A stretch of 64,000 nt of DNA from the NCBI RefSeq assembly GCF_000244755.1, contig NZ_AHOO02000006.1:186001-250000 (forward strand), read 5' to 3'. Below the pieces are notes generated by a model. It worked only from the letters and a program-made list of their open reading frames with translations, had not been told where the DNA came from and made no database searches. The DNA is from Leptospira licerasiae serovar Varillal str. VAR 010 (GTDB taxonomy: Bacteria; Spirochaetota; Leptospiria; Leptospirales; Leptospiraceae). Shown here in pieces: positions 18,821 through 28,237 of the stretch. Made by a program: the position numbers and the translations under genes. Position 1 is the first letter of the stretch; every line of letters starts with the position of its first letter.

Positions 18821-20956
18821 TTATTCCAAGATCCCAGGATGAGCTTCCGTCAGACTGCAGTTGCTATCCCTAAACGGTCTTCCGGAGTAAGAACTTATGG
18901 ACCAGACTCTCACTCCTGATTCTATTTTAGAATATGTGGATTTTCGGATCTTATTCCGAGTATCGTTTACTCCGGGACCGGCGGAACTATAAGTAAATTC
19001 ATCCCAAAGTTCTCCAGTATGTGGATCTGAAATTTTAAGAAGATTCGATCCGGATGAAGGTAAACTAAAACTTGCATCCTTCCAAAACTCCGTATGCGGA
19101 AAACAGACAGATTTTCCGGAAGAAAGTACAGTCGGAGTTTCTTTCTCCAATGGTAGAAGAATGGAAACCAAAGTCCCATTACTTTGGATGATCTCTAAAT
19201 ATGCTGAATCGGGAGAACTTTCCGAGACGGATACAAATTCCAGAAACCTATCTTTAGAAATCGGATCTACTCCTTGGTAAGATCCCATCCAAGAAACTTC
19301 CGAAAATTGGATCTTACTCTCAACTTCCGGTCTGTGGCAAAACTTTCTACCGGCAGAAGTCCTGGGATTTTCTGCATACATTGAGGATTGAGGCAAATTG
19401 GTCCGCAAACTTGCGTTTGAAAAAGCTATACTCGTATTCTGATGAAGAAATGTTTGTCCATTCTCAAAACAAATGCTTACGGTTTCTCCATTCGTTTTTT
19501 GGAGTACAATCCGAGTGGGAACTCCTTTACTAGTTCTGAAATTCCCATCCCAAAGAACCTTCTCCTTTCCGGAGGAACCCGAAAGGGAGATAAGATCACT
19601 CGGAGTAACCGATTGAAAACTGGCCGGTGAATAGAAAGGATTTCCTAATAGGAACGGAAGATTTCCAATGCTAAGAAGTTCATCTGCCTGAATTTTTTTA
19701 GAGATCTTGATCGGAAAAAGATTTTTGCCCCAACTAATCATTAAAGAAGAGGGATCACAAACTTTATTTCCTCGATAGACCAGATCTAAATACTTCCAAT
19801 CAGACTGTAGAGTTCCATTATGAACTAGTCCGTTGGGGTTTATTTCCTCTATTTCAAAATCATTCGGATCGCAAGTGGATTCAGTCTCTAAGTTATAAGC
19901 GGGATTTTCTCCAGGATCCATGCAAAACTTTGAAATAATTTCACAACGGGAGAAAGAGCTACCGTTCCATGAATAATAAGTTTCTCCGAATAAATAACCT
20001 GTTCCGGGAAGGTTAAATTCAACGGATTGATCTAATCGACTCAGTAAAATTTTACCGTATTTCTTCAGATCCCCCCATTTGAGGTTTAAAAGAGAGAGCC
20101 TTTCCAAAGAAGCGGAATCTTCCGCATAGATCCGAGTCTCGTGAGCCGAAATAAAACCGGTAGTTACAGGGATCGGCGCCTTGTTACCGAATAGATTAAA
20201 TTCCAAACCTTCTTCGCAGATCGGGAAACCATTCGGATTATAGATCTCGATCCATCTTCCTAAATTCGAATTCGTTTCTCCAAAAATCTCAGTGATGATC
20301 GGCAGAGAAGATTTACAAGTCTCCAATCCGATCTGGTTTTTAGTCCGAACCAAATTTTGGATCTCGTTTTCCAAGTTAGGGGATTTAAAGTAAATACCCA
20401 AAAAGACTTCGGATCCTCCAAAAGGAGGAAGAATTAAAAAAGATACTCCATTAGAAAGGAAGAATATACTAAAAGTTTTAAGATGATTTTTGAGACTGAT
20501 ATTAGATCTGTCCCAGAGAACAGTTCCGGAGCCTATGGACCTTAGTTTTTTATCCCCTACAATAGCAAATTTTGGATCTTCTAACTTTTTCTTAATTCCG
20601 GAAAATAGATAAGTCCCTATTCTATACTCAGAGTTATCGGAAAGTGTGGATCCAAATTCAGGAACCAAGGCTCCCTCTTTCCAAGCGGAAAGAACCTTTT
20701 CAAATTCCGATATTTCCTCTTCCTTTATACAGATACTGATCCGGAAATTTGGATCTTCTCCGGAAACGAAGCAGACCTGACCGTTCTCTTGGACCAAATC
20801 AGAAATGAGTTTCGGATCTTCCGATCGGATTGGATCATATAGGAATTGAACGGATTTTTGAGATCCTTCCCAGAGATACTCTGAACTCGAGCTCTGTTTA
20901 CAAGAAGCTAAGACGATGATGATCGAAAGACCAAGATTGAATATTATTGTTCGCAT
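18821..20956 (-). CDS. Large lipoprotein with lamin-tail-like repeats
   Basis: A 711-residue lipoprotein: signal MRTIIFNLGLSIIIVLASC with a canonical lipobox ending at Cys19. A lamin-tail-type domain is recognisable at about 217-355 (ITEIFGETNS, GRWIEIYNPNG, and FNLPGTGYLFG later). Weaker copies seem to lie at about 365-500 (IEEINPNGLVHNG, DLVYRG) and 560-700 (FSEVSWMGSYQGVD, RFLEFVSVS). Lamin-tail domains are often found in secreted nucleases and surface proteins as binding modules. No catalytic motif is seen. GGAGG sits five bases before the ATG. It heads a three-gene export operon, about 50 bases after uvrC. Confidence 0.75.
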   Translation of the reverse strand: MRTIIFNLGLSIIIVLASCKQSSSSEYLWEGSQKSVQFLYDPIRSEDPKLISDLVQENGQVCFVSGEDPNFRISICIKEEEISEFEKVLSAWKEGALVPEFGSTLSDNSEYRIGTYLFSGIKKKLEDPKFAIVGDKKLRSIGSGTVLWDRSNISLKNHLKTFSIFFLSNGVSFLILPPFGGSEVFLGIYFKSPNLENEIQNLVRTKNQIGLETCKSSLPIITEIFGETNSNLGRWIEIYNPNGFPICEEGLEFNLFGNKAPIPVTTGFISAHETRIYAEDSASLERLSLLNLKWGDLKKYGKILLSRLDQSVEFNLPGTGYLFGETYYSWNGSSFSRCEIISKFCMDPGENPAYNLETESTCDPNDFEIEEINPNGLVHNGTLQSDWKYLDLVYRGNKVCDPSSLMISWGKNLFPIKISKKIQADELLSIGNLPFLLGNPFYSPASFQSVTPSDLISLSGSSGKEKVLWDGNFRTSKGVPTRIVLQKTNGETVSICFENGQTFLHQNTSIAFSNASLRTNLPQSSMYAENPRTSAGRKFCHRPEVESKIQFSEVSWMGSYQGVDPISKDRFLEFVSVSESSPDSAYLEIIQSNGTLVSILLPLEKETPTVLSSGKSVCFPHTEFWKDASFSLPSSGSNLLKISDPHTGELWDEFTYSSAGPGVNDTRNKIRKSTYSKIESGVRVWSISSYSGRPFRDSNCSLTEAHPGILE

Positions 20957-21006
20957 TTTTTCCTCCAGAACTACTTGTCTGAGGAAAAACCGATCACTTG
21001 CGATTT

Positions 21007-22887
21007 TTAGGGGTTAGAAGTGGAATTTTCCGGAATTGTGATTCCAGCTGAATATTTAGAATTTGCGGAATGAAAATAATTATAAATTTTCTCCGCTAAC
21101 GCTTCTCCAATTCCTGGGACCTTCATGAGCTCTGCAATATTCGCTTCTTCTATTTTTTTTTGCCCCGAAAATGATTGGAGTAACAGTTTACTTCTTTTTA
21201 ATCCTATATCCGGAACTTCTCTGATTAAACCTGTAAGAGCTTCTCTATTTCGTCTAGAACGATGATGCTCGACTCCGAATCTATGTGCCTCATCCCTGAG
21301 ATGACGAAGCAATCTCATCCCGGGCGAATTCATATCGAAACTATAAGGAGAAGTTTCTCCGGGAAAATAGATCTCTTCTCTTTTTTTGGCAAGTCCTACC
21401 ATGGGAAGATTTGCGGCTCCTGCTTCCACCGCAGCCTCACATGCTTTTCCAAGCTGAGTAGGACCTCCATCAATTACGATCAGATCAGGCATTACCCCGT
21501 CTTCATTGATGATCCTTTGCAACCTTCTGGAAATCACCTCATGCATCATTCCAGGATCGTTGATCCCTTCATAACCTCTGATATTATATTTTCTGTATCC
21601 TTGTTTGAACGGTTTTCCTTCCACAAACATCACGCCGCTTGCCACAGGAAATGACCCTTGGAAATGGGAAATATCGTAACATTCCATAATATGCGGAGGT
21701 TCTTTTAATTGGAACATTTCTTGTATCTCTTTTAGAGCTACCGTTTGGTCCTTATAATGAGTGGCGAGAAGTCTTTCAGTCAGTCCGAGTTCCGCGTTTT
21801 TTTCTGCGATCTTTAAGAGGGATTTTTTTTCACCTGCTTTAGGAAATCGTAATTTAGGTCTGAATCCGGTTTTCTCTTGTAGGAAGTCCAACACGGTCTC
21901 CCCTTCTTCTTTTAAACCGAAAGGAACTACTATACTTGCAGGGATCATTCCAGCGCTCATATAATAATCCCGGAAGAAGGAGGACAATATTTCCTCTTCC
22001 GTGGAATTCTGCACACCTTGCAAAGGAAAAGATTTTTTATTATCTAAAAGTCCGCCTCGAACTTCCATGAGTACTACTTGACCTTCGTCCTCTTTACGTG
22101 CGAATGCGATTATATCCTCATCTCCACCGTCCATACTCACAACGGTCTGTTTTTGTCGGAAAATCTGTAATCGCCCTAGCATGTCTCTGTAACGAGCAGC
22201 AATTTCGAATTCTAGTTTTCCGGAGTATTCCTCCATACGTTTAGTGAGTTCGGTTGCAAGGACCTCTTTTTTCCCTTCTAAAAATTGTATGATCTGATTT
22301 ACGATTACTGCATATTCAGCTTCCGGAACAGTTCCTTGGCAAGGGCCCAGACATCTTCCCATTTGAAAATTCAAACAAGGACGTTTCGGTTTGGGAAGAG
22401 GAAGCTTTTGACGGACTTTTCGGATCGGAAAAATACGAAGGATTACATCTAAAATTTCGCGGGTGGTCCTTACATCCGTAAAAGGACCGAAATATCTATC
22501 TCCGTTATCCTTAATTTTACGTGTGATAAACACCATCGGATACGGTTCCGAAAGAGAAACACAGATATACGGATATTTTTTGTCGTCCTTTAAACGAACA
22601 TTGTATCTAGGATTATGTTTTTTGATCAGAGTAGCTTCTAAAATTAAAGCTTCTTTTTCAGTAGAGGTTGCAAACCAATCCAGATCGAAAATTTCTCTCT
22701 GCAGGTATCTGGTCTTTAGATCGGTTTGTTTATCTTTTAAATAGTTACGGATCCTTTTGTCTAAGTTTTTTGCCTTGCCTACATAGATCACCTCTCCTTC
22801 CGAATTCTTCCAAAGATAACATCCGGGAGAACCGGTAAGGTTTTTGAGTTTTTCTACAATCAGAGTATGATTGACTACTTCAGGCAT
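21007..22887 (-). CDS. uvrC: Excinuclease ABC subunit C
   Basis: A 626-residue UvrC, which makes both incisions in nucleotide excision repair. Domains in order: GIY-YIG nuclease ([25 protein letters not shown]), a cysteine cluster ([15 protein letters not shown]), the UVR region near 220-240, the RNase-H-like endonuclease ([21 protein letters not shown]), and tandem helix-hairpin-helix motifs at the C-terminus ([25 protein letters not shown]). It follows the ArfB-like gene by 6 bases. Length is typical. Confidence 0.97.
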   Translation of the reverse strand: MPEVVNHTLIVEKLKNLTGSPGCYLWKNSEGEVIYVGKAKNLDKRIRNYLKDKQTDLKTRYLQREIFDLDWFATSTEKEALILEATLIKKHNPRYNVRLKDDKKYPYICVSLSEPYPMVFITRKIKDNGDRYFGPFTDVRTTREILDVILRIFPIRKVRQKLPLPKPKRPCLNFQMGRCLGPCQGTVPEAEYAVIVNQIIQFLEGKKEVLATELTKRMEEYSGKLEFEIAARYRDMLGRLQIFRQKQTVVSMDGGDEDIIAFARKEDEGQVVLMEVRGGLLDNKKSFPLQGVQNSTEEEILSSFFRDYYMSAGMIPASIVVPFGLKEEGETVLDFLQEKTGFRPKLRFPKAGEKKSLLKIAEKNAELGLTERLLATHYKDQTVALKEIQEMFQLKEPPHIMECYDISHFQGSFPVASGVMFVEGKPFKQGYRKYNIRGYEGINDPGMMHEVISRRLQRIINEDGVMPDLIVIDGGPTQLGKACEAAVEAGAANLPMVGLAKKREEIYFPGETSPYSFDMNSPGMRLLRHLRDEAHRFGVEHHRSRRNREALTGLIREVPDIGLKRSKLLLQSFSGQKKIEEANIAELMKVPGIGEALAEKIYNYFHSANSKYSAGITIPENSTSNP

Positions 22888-22893
22888 GATTTA

Positions 22894-23310
22894 CTATTCT
22901 TCGTCCCAATCTTTCGGCGGGGTTTTTCTTTTTAGACCTGCCAAAGTTTTGGAAGCAATCTTTCTTTTGGCTTTTCTTGCCTTATCCGCCTTGGCTTTTC
23001 TGATCTTTGTAAGTTTAGGATCTTCTATTTTAGAGGCTTCTAAAATTTCGGCCTCCAATTTTTCACATAGAAGGATTCTCGCCTTATATCTGTTTAAACC
23101 TTGGGTGCGATGAATGGAACATTTAATTTCGAGACCTGTCTTTTTATAAAACAATCGAACTGCAGTCGAAACCTTGTTTACGTTCTGTCCACCTTTTCCG
23201 CCGCTTCTTACAAAAGTTTCTTCCAGATCGGATTCTTGGATGCCAAGCTTTTTCATTCTGGCAAGAAGAAGGTTTACTTTTTCCGGAGAGACAGGGAATT
23301 GAGCAGCCAT
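22894..23310 (-). CDS. GGQ-motif peptide chain release factor-like protein (ArfB-type)
   Basis: A 138-residue single-domain protein with the GGQ motif in [15 protein letters not shown] (Gln near residue 42) and a strongly basic tail ([16 protein letters not shown]). This matches ArfB/YaeJ and mitochondrial C12orf65-type factors. These lack codon-recognition domains and hydrolyse peptidyl-tRNA on ribosomes stalled without a stop codon, using the basic tail to probe the empty mRNA channel. It lies one base after the thioesterase gene and six bases before uvrC. Role as rescue factor is by family analogy. Confidence 0.82.
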   Translation of the reverse strand: MAAQFPVSPEKVNLLLARMKKLGIQESDLEETFVRSGGKGGQNVNKVSTAVRLFYKKTGLEIKCSIHRTQGLNRYKARILLCEKLEAEILEASKIEDPKLTKIRKAKADKARKAKRKIASKTLAGLKRKTPPKDWDEE

Positions 23311-23311
23311 T

Positions 23312-23743
23312 TTATTTTTTTAGGAATTCTTCCGGATCGAATTGACTGAAATAAGGGAACGGTTTTCCGGAATCGTCCAAGCAGACGTAAGTTACCCTAC
23401 AATCTATGATCTCTCTTATTTCCTTTTTTTTCTGACTCTTTGCGATCGCTGCGCTTCGGATGGTGATGGAACTTTTTCCCACTTTTTCTATTTTAGAAAA
23501 AATTTGAATGATCTCGCCTAATAGACCGGGGCTTTTAAAGATTACGTTGTCCATCGTTACAGTCACAAGATTAGAATATCCTATTTTTTCGATAACGAAC
23601 ATCGCGCAACCTTCGTCGATCCAAGCTAACATCTGACCGCCGAAAAGAAAGCCGTGCTGGTTTAAGTCCCTTGACATGACTATATGTTGAGTGCTTAATT
23701 CCATTCCTTGGATTTTTTCATCTAAAAAGACTTCTACGCTCAT
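23312..23743 (-). CDS. Acyl-CoA thioesterase, hotdog fold
   Basis: A 143-residue protein of the YciA/BACH hotdog thioesterase group. The conserved region [22 protein letters not shown] carries the catalytic Asp of the long helix, and [18 protein letters not shown] the second strand set. It hydrolyses acyl-CoA esters in the cytosol. GAGG stands seven bases before the ATG. Located between nth (10 bases) and the ArfB-like gene (1 base), so probably in one transcript. Confidence 0.88.
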   Translation of the reverse strand: MSVEVFLDEKIQGMELSTQHIVMSRDLNQHGFLFGGQMLAWIDEGCAMFVIEKIGYSNLVTVTMDNVIFKSPGLLGEIIQIFSKIEKVGKSSITIRSAAIAKSQKKKEIREIIDCRVTYVCLDDSGKPFPYFSQFDPEEFLKK

Positions 23744-23753
23744 TTTGGCCTCT

Positions 23754-24449
23754 CTAATCTTTTGGTGAAGTGGAAGAAGGACATTCTTTTCTAAGGATAC
23801 AAGTCTCGCAGAATGTCTTATGCGCCTTACAATATTTTCTTCCTAAAAATATAAAATACAAGGACAGATCCATCCAGTATTCCGGTTGCACATTTTGCAT
23901 TAGGTCCTTCTCCACTTTTACCGGGTCGGTTTGTTTGGTAAGACCTAACTTTTTAGAAACTCTTTTTACATGAGTGTCCACCACGAATCCTTCCGAAATA
24001 TGGTGTATCTCATTTAATACTACGTTTGCCGTTTTTCTTCCTATACCGGGAAGTTTGATCAGTTCCTTAATACTCTTTGGCAATTTGCCGCCGTATTCAT
24101 GTAGAAGAAGATTCGCAAAACCGGAAACAGACTTTGCCTTATTTCGATAAAACCCTGTAGGATAAATGATCTTTTCTATCTTCTTTAAAGGAGCAGAAGC
24201 GAGAGATTCCAATGTAGGAAACTCTGCGAAAAGAATAGGGCTAACCTGGTTTACTCTTTCGTCAGTACACTGAGCGGAAAGGATTACCGAGATCGCAAAT
24301 TCGTAGTCTTTGGAATATTGGAGAGGAGAATTTACGTCCCCGAATTCCTTCCTAAGCAGGAAGTAAATCCGGGATACATATACCTGAGTCGGGGAAAAAG
24401 AAGGACTAGATTGCCTTTTTTTGGATTCCGACGTACTTTTTCGGGGCAA
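23754..24449 (-). CDS. nth: Endonuclease III (DNA glycosylase/AP lyase)
   Basis: A 231-residue Nth. The helix-hairpin-helix [17 protein letters not shown] precedes the catalytic Asp in [15 protein letters not shown], with the catalytic Lys in the hairpin loop. A C-terminal 4Fe-4S motif C-x6-C-x2-C-x5-C is complete ([17 protein letters not shown]). It removes oxidised pyrimidines in base excision repair. The TTG start at 24449 lies inside rpmB, overlapping it by 44 bases, without a good ribosome-binding site, so the true N-terminus is uncertain; the core begins near residue 22. Confidence 0.93.
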   Translation of the reverse strand: MPRKSTSESKKRQSSPSFSPTQVYVSRIYFLLRKEFGDVNSPLQYSKDYEFAISVILSAQCTDERVNQVSPILFAEFPTLESLASAPLKKIEKIIYPTGFYRNKAKSVSGFANLLLHEYGGKLPKSIKELIKLPGIGRKTANVVLNEIHHISEGFVVDTHVKRVSKKLGLTKQTDPVKVEKDLMQNVQPEYWMDLSLYFIFLGRKYCKAHKTFCETCILRKECPSSTSPKD

Positions 24450-24681
24450 GTGCTTTTAGTGATTCGCCGTTATCTTTGATCGCAGCTTTGATCCCTTTCT
24501 TTTTTAGGGTTCTTAAAGCGCGAGTAGAGATACGAACGGTTACCCAACGATTCTCATCTTCTAAGAAGATACGTTTTTTGATCAGGTTGATTTTCCAGGT
24601 TCTACGGGTTTTAAGGTGAGAGTGGGAAACATTGTTTCCGGATATCGTACCTTTCCCTGTCACAACACATTTTCTGGCCAT
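24406..24681 (-). CDS. rpmB: 50S ribosomal protein L28
   Basis: A 91-residue L28 with the typical [11 protein letters not shown] start, [14 protein letters not shown] and [15 protein letters not shown]. It binds 23S rRNA in the large subunit. No CxxC zinc pair is visible, so it is the zinc-free form. There is no Shine-Dalgarno sequence before the ATG, and a candidate promoter ends right at the start codon (see 24688-24718). Downstream nth overlaps its 3' end. Confidence 0.96.
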   Translation of the reverse strand: MARKCVVTGKGTISGNNVSHSHLKTRRTWKINLIKKRIFLEDENRWVTVRISTRALRTLKKKGIKAAIKDNGESLKALAPKKYVGIQKKAI

Positions 24682-24687
24682 ACTGCG

Positions 24688-24718
24688 ACCATAGTTTTCT
24701 ATAAGTTGCTTATGTCAA
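24688..24718 (-). promoter_or_regulatory. Candidate sigma-70-type promoter of rpmB
   Basis: On the minus strand TTGACA (24713-24718) matches the -35 consensus exactly. A -10 of TATGGT (24688-24693, spacer 19) or AACTAT (24691-24696, spacer 16) follows. Either would start RNA at or within a few bases of the rpmB ATG at 24681, giving a leaderless or nearly leaderless mRNA. Confidence 0.4.
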
Positions 24719-24770
24719 GGAAACCAAAAAGATTTGGGAAAAATCCTAGAATTTCTCTCATTTTTGGAAG

Positions 24771-25544
24771 TTATTCCAAATCCAAGGGAACCTTCTTCTT
24801 TAATGTTTCCAAAACATCTTCAGGAGTATCGCAGTAAGTGATCAATTCCAGATCTTCCGCTTCAATCAGTCCGTAATCTATCATACTTTCTAGATGAAAT
24901 ATCTCCCGCCAGAACTTGGTTCCGTAAAGGATCACAGGGATTTTCCGGTTATTCCTTCCTGTCTGGATGAGAGTCAAAGTCTCGAATAACTCATCCACTG
25001 TCCCGAACCCACCAGGAAACGCCACCACTCCCATGGACAATCTGAGAAACCAAAGTTTTCTCATAAAGAAATAATGGAATTCAACGCTGATTTCCGGATC
25101 CACATAAGGGTTCACGAATTGTTCAAAAGGAAGTCTGATATTCAGACCTAGACTTGGTCCGTCCTCGTCTTTTGCTCCTCGGTTAGCGGCCTCCATAATA
25201 CCAGGTCCACCTCCGGTACAAACAGCCATTCGCCTGGTATCTTTTGAAATCTCCTTTCCCCAAGCGGTGATGAGTCGTGCTGTTTTTCTAGCATCCTCAT
25301 AGTAAACGGACATCTCTTTTTGTTTTAGGAATAATTTCTTTTCCGATTCGGAGAGGTCTCTGGTCTCTTTCTCCCTACATTCTTCCGGACTTAAGATCCG
25401 GGCCGATCCAAAAATACAGATCGTATCTTTGATCTTACCTTCCCTGAATAAGGACTGAGGATAATCTATTTCTGCAAGTACCCTTAGATGGAACGCATCT
25501 ATGGATTTTAAAAACTCTTCATGTTCTAAGGACGTTCTTCCCAT
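24771..25544 (-). CDS. LOG-family protein (TIGR00730-type nucleotide phosphoribohydrolase)
   Basis: A 257-residue Rossmann-like protein with both LOG signatures: GGGPGIMEAANRGA near 120 and AFPGGFGTVDELFE near 175. Family members cleave nucleoside 5'-monophosphates to base and ribose 5-phosphate; in plants and some bacteria they release cytokinins. In non-plant bacteria the likely role is nucleotide salvage. It starts a minus-strand series and is divergent from the gene at 25617 across a short gap containing an imperfect hairpin (25565-25588). Confidence 0.88.
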   Translation of the reverse strand: MGRTSLEHEEFLKSIDAFHLRVLAEIDYPQSLFREGKIKDTICIFGSARILSPEECREKETRDLSESEKKLFLKQKEMSVYYEDARKTARLITAWGKEISKDTRRMAVCTGGGPGIMEAANRGAKDEDGPSLGLNIRLPFEQFVNPYVDPEISVEFHYFFMRKLWFLRLSMGVVAFPGGFGTVDELFETLTLIQTGRNNRKIPVILYGTKFWREIFHLESMIDYGLIEAEDLELITYCDTPEDVLETLKKKVPLDLE

Positions 25545-25616
25545 ATTTCTTTTCCTTTTTTTTAGGGGAAGTTAGGCTTGCCTTTCCCAACTCTGTCTAT
25601 TAACCTATCTCTAAGA

Positions 25617-26726
25617 ATGATCGGACTAAAAAGTTTAAAAGAAAAAATTTTTTCCCGCTTCCGGTCTTCCCTCTTCCACCTTTCCATTAAATGGGAAGCG
25701 GGAAGGATCAGACTCCAAAAAAGACTAGATCCTTACGTAACAAGCGAGTCTCATTCCAGGTATTTTCGCAATTTAAACGGAAAAGAAGCTGCCACGACCG
25801 AAGACTGGACAACAAATCTTCCTCCCTTCTCCTTTACCGAAACAGAAACGGAAGAAATTTTTCCAAACGCAAAACGGAAAGTCCATCGGGTCAGAAAACA
25901 TAAGGTTTCTATTTGGTCTTTGCTATTTTTTCTTCCTTGGAAATCCAAGATCCAAGTCTCCGAGCCTAGTTTCCGAGCATTTCAACCCGGAGAAAATTTA
26001 TTCCAAGAGGAAACAAAGAAGAAGATCCGCAAAAAAGAAAACTTCCACCTCCGAAATAAACCGTATTTCTGGGAAGTATGGTTTCCGCAAATAAGCACTC
26101 TTACACTTTCTCCATTCGTGATATGGGAGACCTCCGTTCCTTCCGATCTGTTCCAAGATTGTTTGCCTGAATCAGTGCTACCTGTGGGAGAACCTGGAAA
26201 ATGGAAAGTGCGTATCCAATCCATGAGAGTTCTATCTCATCAATTAGGGAATTTATACGAAGACAGTTACCCTAGCCCGAACAGAGTGTATAGGACAGAA
26301 GTCTGGGTCTATGGACACACAAAAGAAATAGAAATAGATCCGGAAAGACCTATGCTATTTCCACTCGGAGTTTGGATCTCACCGGACATCTTACAGGAAG
26401 AAGATCCAAGACTTAGACAAGGATTACCTTTCAGGACAGGCGCCACATATTGGAAGATCGAAGGAGAAATCTTAAAAATAGGGATCAGGGATCTGGAATG
26501 GAGCTGGAAACCTGCCGGAGAAAATTCCCGTTTCGAAAGTATATTAGAAAGTCCTCATATATTCCTGGGAAAATCCTATTTTACATTGGAGTCCGGATCT
26601 TTTGTAAGGGATAGACAGATCGCTTATTTATTCAAAAGAGCGATCAGTTCCGATCCTAAATTACTCCAGCGCGCAAGGCCCAAACGAAATCTTTCTTCCG
26701 TTTCGCCGAATCCGAGCCGGATATAA
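25617..26726 (+). CDS. Hypothetical protein, 369 residues, overlapping a convergent gene
   Basis: I prefer the ATG at 25617 (MIGLKSLKEK); a TTG at 25578 would add 13 residues but sits inside a hairpin in the divergent gap. The protein is basic and rich in Trp, Arg and Phe, with no clear signal peptide. One short hydrophobic patch, VSIWSLLFFLPW, lies near residue 100. No domain recognised. The last 103 bases overlap the convergent aminotransferase gene, and both stop codons are verified. Function unknown. Confidence 0.65.
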   Translation: MIGLKSLKEKIFSRFRSSLFHLSIKWEAGRIRLQKRLDPYVTSESHSRYFRNLNGKEAATTEDWTTNLPPFSFTETETEEIFPNAKRKVHRVRKHKVSIWSLLFFLPWKSKIQVSEPSFRAFQPGENLFQEETKKKIRKKENFHLRNKPYFWEVWFPQISTLTLSPFVIWETSVPSDLFQDCLPESVLPVGEPGKWKVRIQSMRVLSHQLGNLYEDSYPSPNRVYRTEVWVYGHTKEIEIDPERPMLFPLGVWISPDILQEEDPRLRQGLPFRTGATYWKIEGEILKIGIRDLEWSWKPAGENSRFESILESPHIFLGKSYFTLESGSFVRDRQIAYLFKRAISSDPKLLQRARPKRNLSSVSPNPSRI

Positions 26727-27766
26727 CCTTCCGTTTCAAAATCAGCGGAAGGTAAAACGAATATTCCCGCTTTTTCATACAATAGATCCGCAAAGACGCG
26801 TGACTGCAAGCCCTCTTGCAATTTCGCAAACCCAACCACTCCGCCTCTTGGTTCTTTGAAATTTTGGATTCCTGGGAGTTTGCCTACTGCCTCTGCATGG
26901 GCGAAGCTTCGGATATTCGCTTTCAAATTTTCCCTAATCTTAGCCTGCAAACTTTTACGATTCTGCAGAAGTTTCAAAGTCAAAAACTCAGAGATAGGAG
27001 AAACTGTATGGGTCAGATAATCCTTCATGGACCTAGCTCTTGAGATCCAATCTTTAGGACCGATGAGCCAACCAATCCTAAGTCCCATCACACCGAAACA
27101 TTTTGTGACAGAACCCGTAGAGATTGAATTTTCAGATATACCGAAACCGCTCCAACCCAGATCCTTTTCTTCCGAAAGAAATCTATAATGTTCGTCGAAT
27201 AAGATCCAATTCGAAAAATTTCCGACGAGCTTTTGTAATTCTTTTTTATCATCTTCTTCTGCAATGATTCCGGTCGGATTATGAGGGTGATTGAATACGA
27301 CAAGTTTAGGAGAATTTTGAAAAAGTTTGTTCAGATTCTCTTTTCCGAATCCTAACTCATTACTTTCGAGTCTAGGAAGAAGGTCCACTTTTTGCAGATT
27401 CGCCCCGAGAGATCTTGGTACTTCATACAATGCCTGGAATGCAGGCCAAAATAAAGAGACGATATCCTTTTTTTCTAAAAGTAAATGAAATGCAATGAAG
27501 AGAGCTTCTCCGGTCCCGGTAGTCACAAGAACCTGATCCGGAGAAACGTTTGTATAAAGTTTTGAAATTTCTTCTCTTAGATCTTTTCTGCCTGAATTAG
27601 GAGAGTCTGCTAAGGAAAGTGTTCCCAATTCTCTCAGATCTAAATTTAGATATTCTGCAAGTTCTCCCAGATCCAGGTTTCGGATCCCGCTCTCTCCCAG
27701 ATTACAAGGAGCTTCCGTCCTAAATTTTTCAAGACGATCTTCTATGAAAAATTCTCTTAAATCCAC
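26624..27766 (-). CDS. Class I/II pyridoxal-phosphate aminotransferase, unknown substrate
   Basis: A 380-residue fold-type I enzyme. Visible are VTTGTGEALFIAF (cofactor phosphate region), the FNHPHNPTGI motif, and the Schiff-base lysine in STGSVTKCFGVMGLRIGW. The N-terminal NLGESGIRNLDLGELAEYL resembles capreomycidine-synthase-like and other poorly characterised aminotransferases. The start is GTG with a purine run too close to be a good ribosome-binding site. It shares 103 bases of its 3' end with the convergent unknown gene. Confidence 0.85.
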   Translation of the reverse strand: MDLREFFIEDRLEKFRTEAPCNLGESGIRNLDLGELAEYLNLDLRELGTLSLADSPNSGRKDLREEISKLYTNVSPDQVLVTTGTGEALFIAFHLLLEKKDIVSLFWPAFQALYEVPRSLGANLQKVDLLPRLESNELGFGKENLNKLFQNSPKLVVFNHPHNPTGIIAEEDDKKELQKLVGNFSNWILFDEHYRFLSEEKDLGWSGFGISENSISTGSVTKCFGVMGLRIGWLIGPKDWISRARSMKDYLTHTVSPISEFLTLKLLQNRKSLQAKIRENLKANIRSFAHAEAVGKLPGIQNFKEPRGGVVGFAKLQEGLQSRVFADLLYEKAGIFVLPSADFETEGYIRLGFGETEERFRLGLARWSNLGSELIALLNK

Positions 27767-27788
27767 TCCCTGAGCATGGTTTACTCAT

Positions 27789-28154
27789 TCAGGAAAGAAG
27801 CAACGCAAAAGCTCCGAAGAAAGAAAGTAAAAATAGACCGAGTAATATCCAACCTAGTCCGTTTAAGAAAAATCTCAGGTCCTTGAGAGCAAATAGGATC
27901 TGTTCCGGGTCCTTCTCTTCCAAGACCAAGGATTTACGGAAAGAAAGAGAGGCTCCATAACCCAAAATCCCCAGGATAAAAAACAAAACCGCGGACACAG
28001 CTTGGATTACAATCTTTCCCGGAGCGTCCTTTAAAAAGGCTCCGAATGTTAAAATTCCGGAAAGTAAAAATAGAAGAAAGGAAATGTTCCTCAATACCGC
28101 TCTGAGTGAGTCCAGTTCCCTATGTTGTTCTCGGGAAATTTCATTAGATTCCAT
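27789..28154 (-). CDS. Small membrane protein with three to four hydrophobic helices
   Basis: Reading from the ATG at 28154 gives 121 residues (MESNEISREQHREL). The longer frame from 28307 would run into the divergent mutase gene and adds a non-membrane, poorly composed head, so I reject it. Hydrophobic segments lie near residues 21-40 (ISFLLFLLSGILTFGAF), 48-66 and 95-118. Cytosolic charged N-terminus. Unknown function; 22 bases upstream of the aminotransferase, probably the same transcript. Confidence 0.7.
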   Translation of the reverse strand: MESNEISREQHRELDSLRAVLRNISFLLFLLSGILTFGAFLKDAPGKIVIQAVSAVLFFILGILGYGASLSFRKSLVLEEKDPEQILFALKDLRFFLNGLGWILLGLFLLSFFGAFALLLS

Positions 28155-28237
28155 ACTAATAGAATCGGCGAAAAAACGTCTTGAACCTGGAAGAACTAGA
28201 TTTTTTATTCCAAGTATAGGGTGAACTAGAGAAATAT

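Noticed and set aside
21262..21654. A 130-residue plus-strand frame opposite uvrC
   Set aside because: It lies entirely inside uvrC and shows no recognisable domain; a shadow frame.
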